Shown here: piece by piece, positions 63,285 to 64,000 of the stretch
Layout of the letters: each line of letters starts with the position of its first letter
Numbering within the stretch: the first letter of the stretch is position 1
From: Brachynemurus nebulosus
Lineage: Eukaryota > Arthropoda > Insecta > Neuroptera > Myrmeleontidae
Length of the DNA: 64,000 bases
Assembly: GCA_035578155.1 (NCBI GenBank)
Contig: JAPWDM010000005.1
Span: 16,614,877 to 16,678,876, forward strand
Reading direction: 5' to 3'
The notes under the pieces: generated by a model
Database searches by the model: none
The model's input: the letters and a program-made list of their open reading frames with translations, nothing else
What the model was told of the DNA's origin: nothing
Translations under genes and position numbers: made by a program

Positions 63285-64000
63285 TAATTCAGAAAATCAA
63301 TTATTATCAATAGAATGCGATTACACCCATGACCATGTAAAAAATAGTCGATAGCATTTAACTTAAATTTTCTTAAACTATAACTTTCTCCTAATTTTAA
63401 TTTTTAGTCAACAAACTTATGACAGGAATAAAGTTATTAATGTCAAATTATATCATTTTACTGCAGTAATCCTTCTCATTGTAATACCTGGGCCCGTATA
63501 TACATCTCCTTAAACAATTTACGGTAAGTAAGTCAAGTTTGATAACTTTGCTTCGTGTGTTTTTATAAATAAATTACACTAGAGCAAACAATGATGCGAT
63601 AGGTGTATTTGCGAGGCACGGAATGAAAATAAGTTAAAGAAATTTAATTTTCTATTTGGCAAAGTCGTGAACAACAGTAGCGCATTTCGTTAATTTGAGT
63701 AAATATACTCAAGTTTAAGAACTTTTGAGGTGTCAAACGAGTTTCGATGTGTTTTACATGGAAACCGTTTGCTGTGTGGGAGGTTTCCTTAGTTAAATTA
63801 ATATTGTAAGATGAGAGTATTATATCAAATGTCATCTATAACGCCCAGATTATTTATTCTGTCGAAAACAAGCTTTAAAAGTATGACTTCGTTGAAAAAT
63901 ATTAATGACGTCATAATACTGGAAGAATTATTTTTCCCCAAATCAAAGTTTTGTGAAACTGATTTGAATTATGATAAATTTGAGTGTTTGACTTCATTTT
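63285..64000. other. Non-coding stretch at window end
   Basis: No gene recognised. A 63-codon minus-strand frame (63644-63835) has no domain. TGGGCCCGTATATACATCTC near 63490 is the most GC-rich point. Confidence 0.4.

Noticed and set aside
1..64000. Bacterial, phage or organelle origin
   Set aside because: No dense coding, no ribosome-binding sites, LINE/Penelope/hAT content and long (TA)n tracts show a nuclear eukaryotic region.

Overview
The window is strongly A+T-rich eukaryotic DNA. It has long (TA)n tracts, no operon-like gene packing and no long open reading frame. The content is that of a large, repeat-rich arthropod genome. An insect, perhaps a hemipteran, is my guess from the mix of repeats (Penelope-like element, Helentron-like elements, many TA-target MITEs, hAT elements, transposon-borne CXC-domain protein). 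The species cannot be named from sequence alone. I see no rRNA, tRNA, CRISPR or bacterial gene.

Layout. 1-10 kb: small terminal-inverted-repeat (TIR) elements, a retroposon-like repeat at 5 kb, a 1.3 kb TA-target DNA transposon (6981-8294) and a fresh 685-bp tandem duplication (8323-9692). 10.5-12.7 kb: a hAT-type element with an 8-bp target duplication, holding a large inverted repeat. Both arms of that repeat carry the C-terminus of a SWIM zinc-finger transposase-like protein. 13-28 kb: MITEs, foldback elements, a pogo/jerky-like deletion derivative with a zinc-knuckle transposase C-terminus (22458-23373), and palindromes with (TA)n at the apex. 29.1-33.3 kb: a head-to-tail dimer of a 2.1 kb foldback element; each copy carries a minus-strand CXC-domain coding segment, open over 160 codons in the second copy. 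37.9-39.7 kb: a hAT element with an exact-looking 8-bp target duplication. Nested in it are a second small hAT MITE and a palindrome built of 2 forward and 3 reverse ~165-bp units. 41-46 kb: nested hAT elements, a possible signal-peptide first exon (42563-42647), several Helentron-like elements and a ~160-bp decayed tandem array. 50-57 kb: nested TIR elements, further Helentron-like copies and an orphan hammerhead-like motif. 58.4-62.7 kb: a complete Helentron-like element abutting a jockey/CR1-type LINE relic that is split by a Penelope-like retroelement with inverted terminal pseudo-LTRs, each bearing a hammerhead-like motif.

Two repeat families (here called HINE-1 and HINE-2) have subterminal inverted repeats, a 3' hairpin, T-rich target flanks and, in HINE-1, a variable (TA)n core. 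This is the architecture of non-autonomous Helentrons. All transposon proteins found are broken or partial, so they are probably relics. The only hint of a host gene is the small exon-like segment at 42.6 kb, with a much weaker second candidate at 53.9 kb. Everything between could be intron or intergenic DNA.
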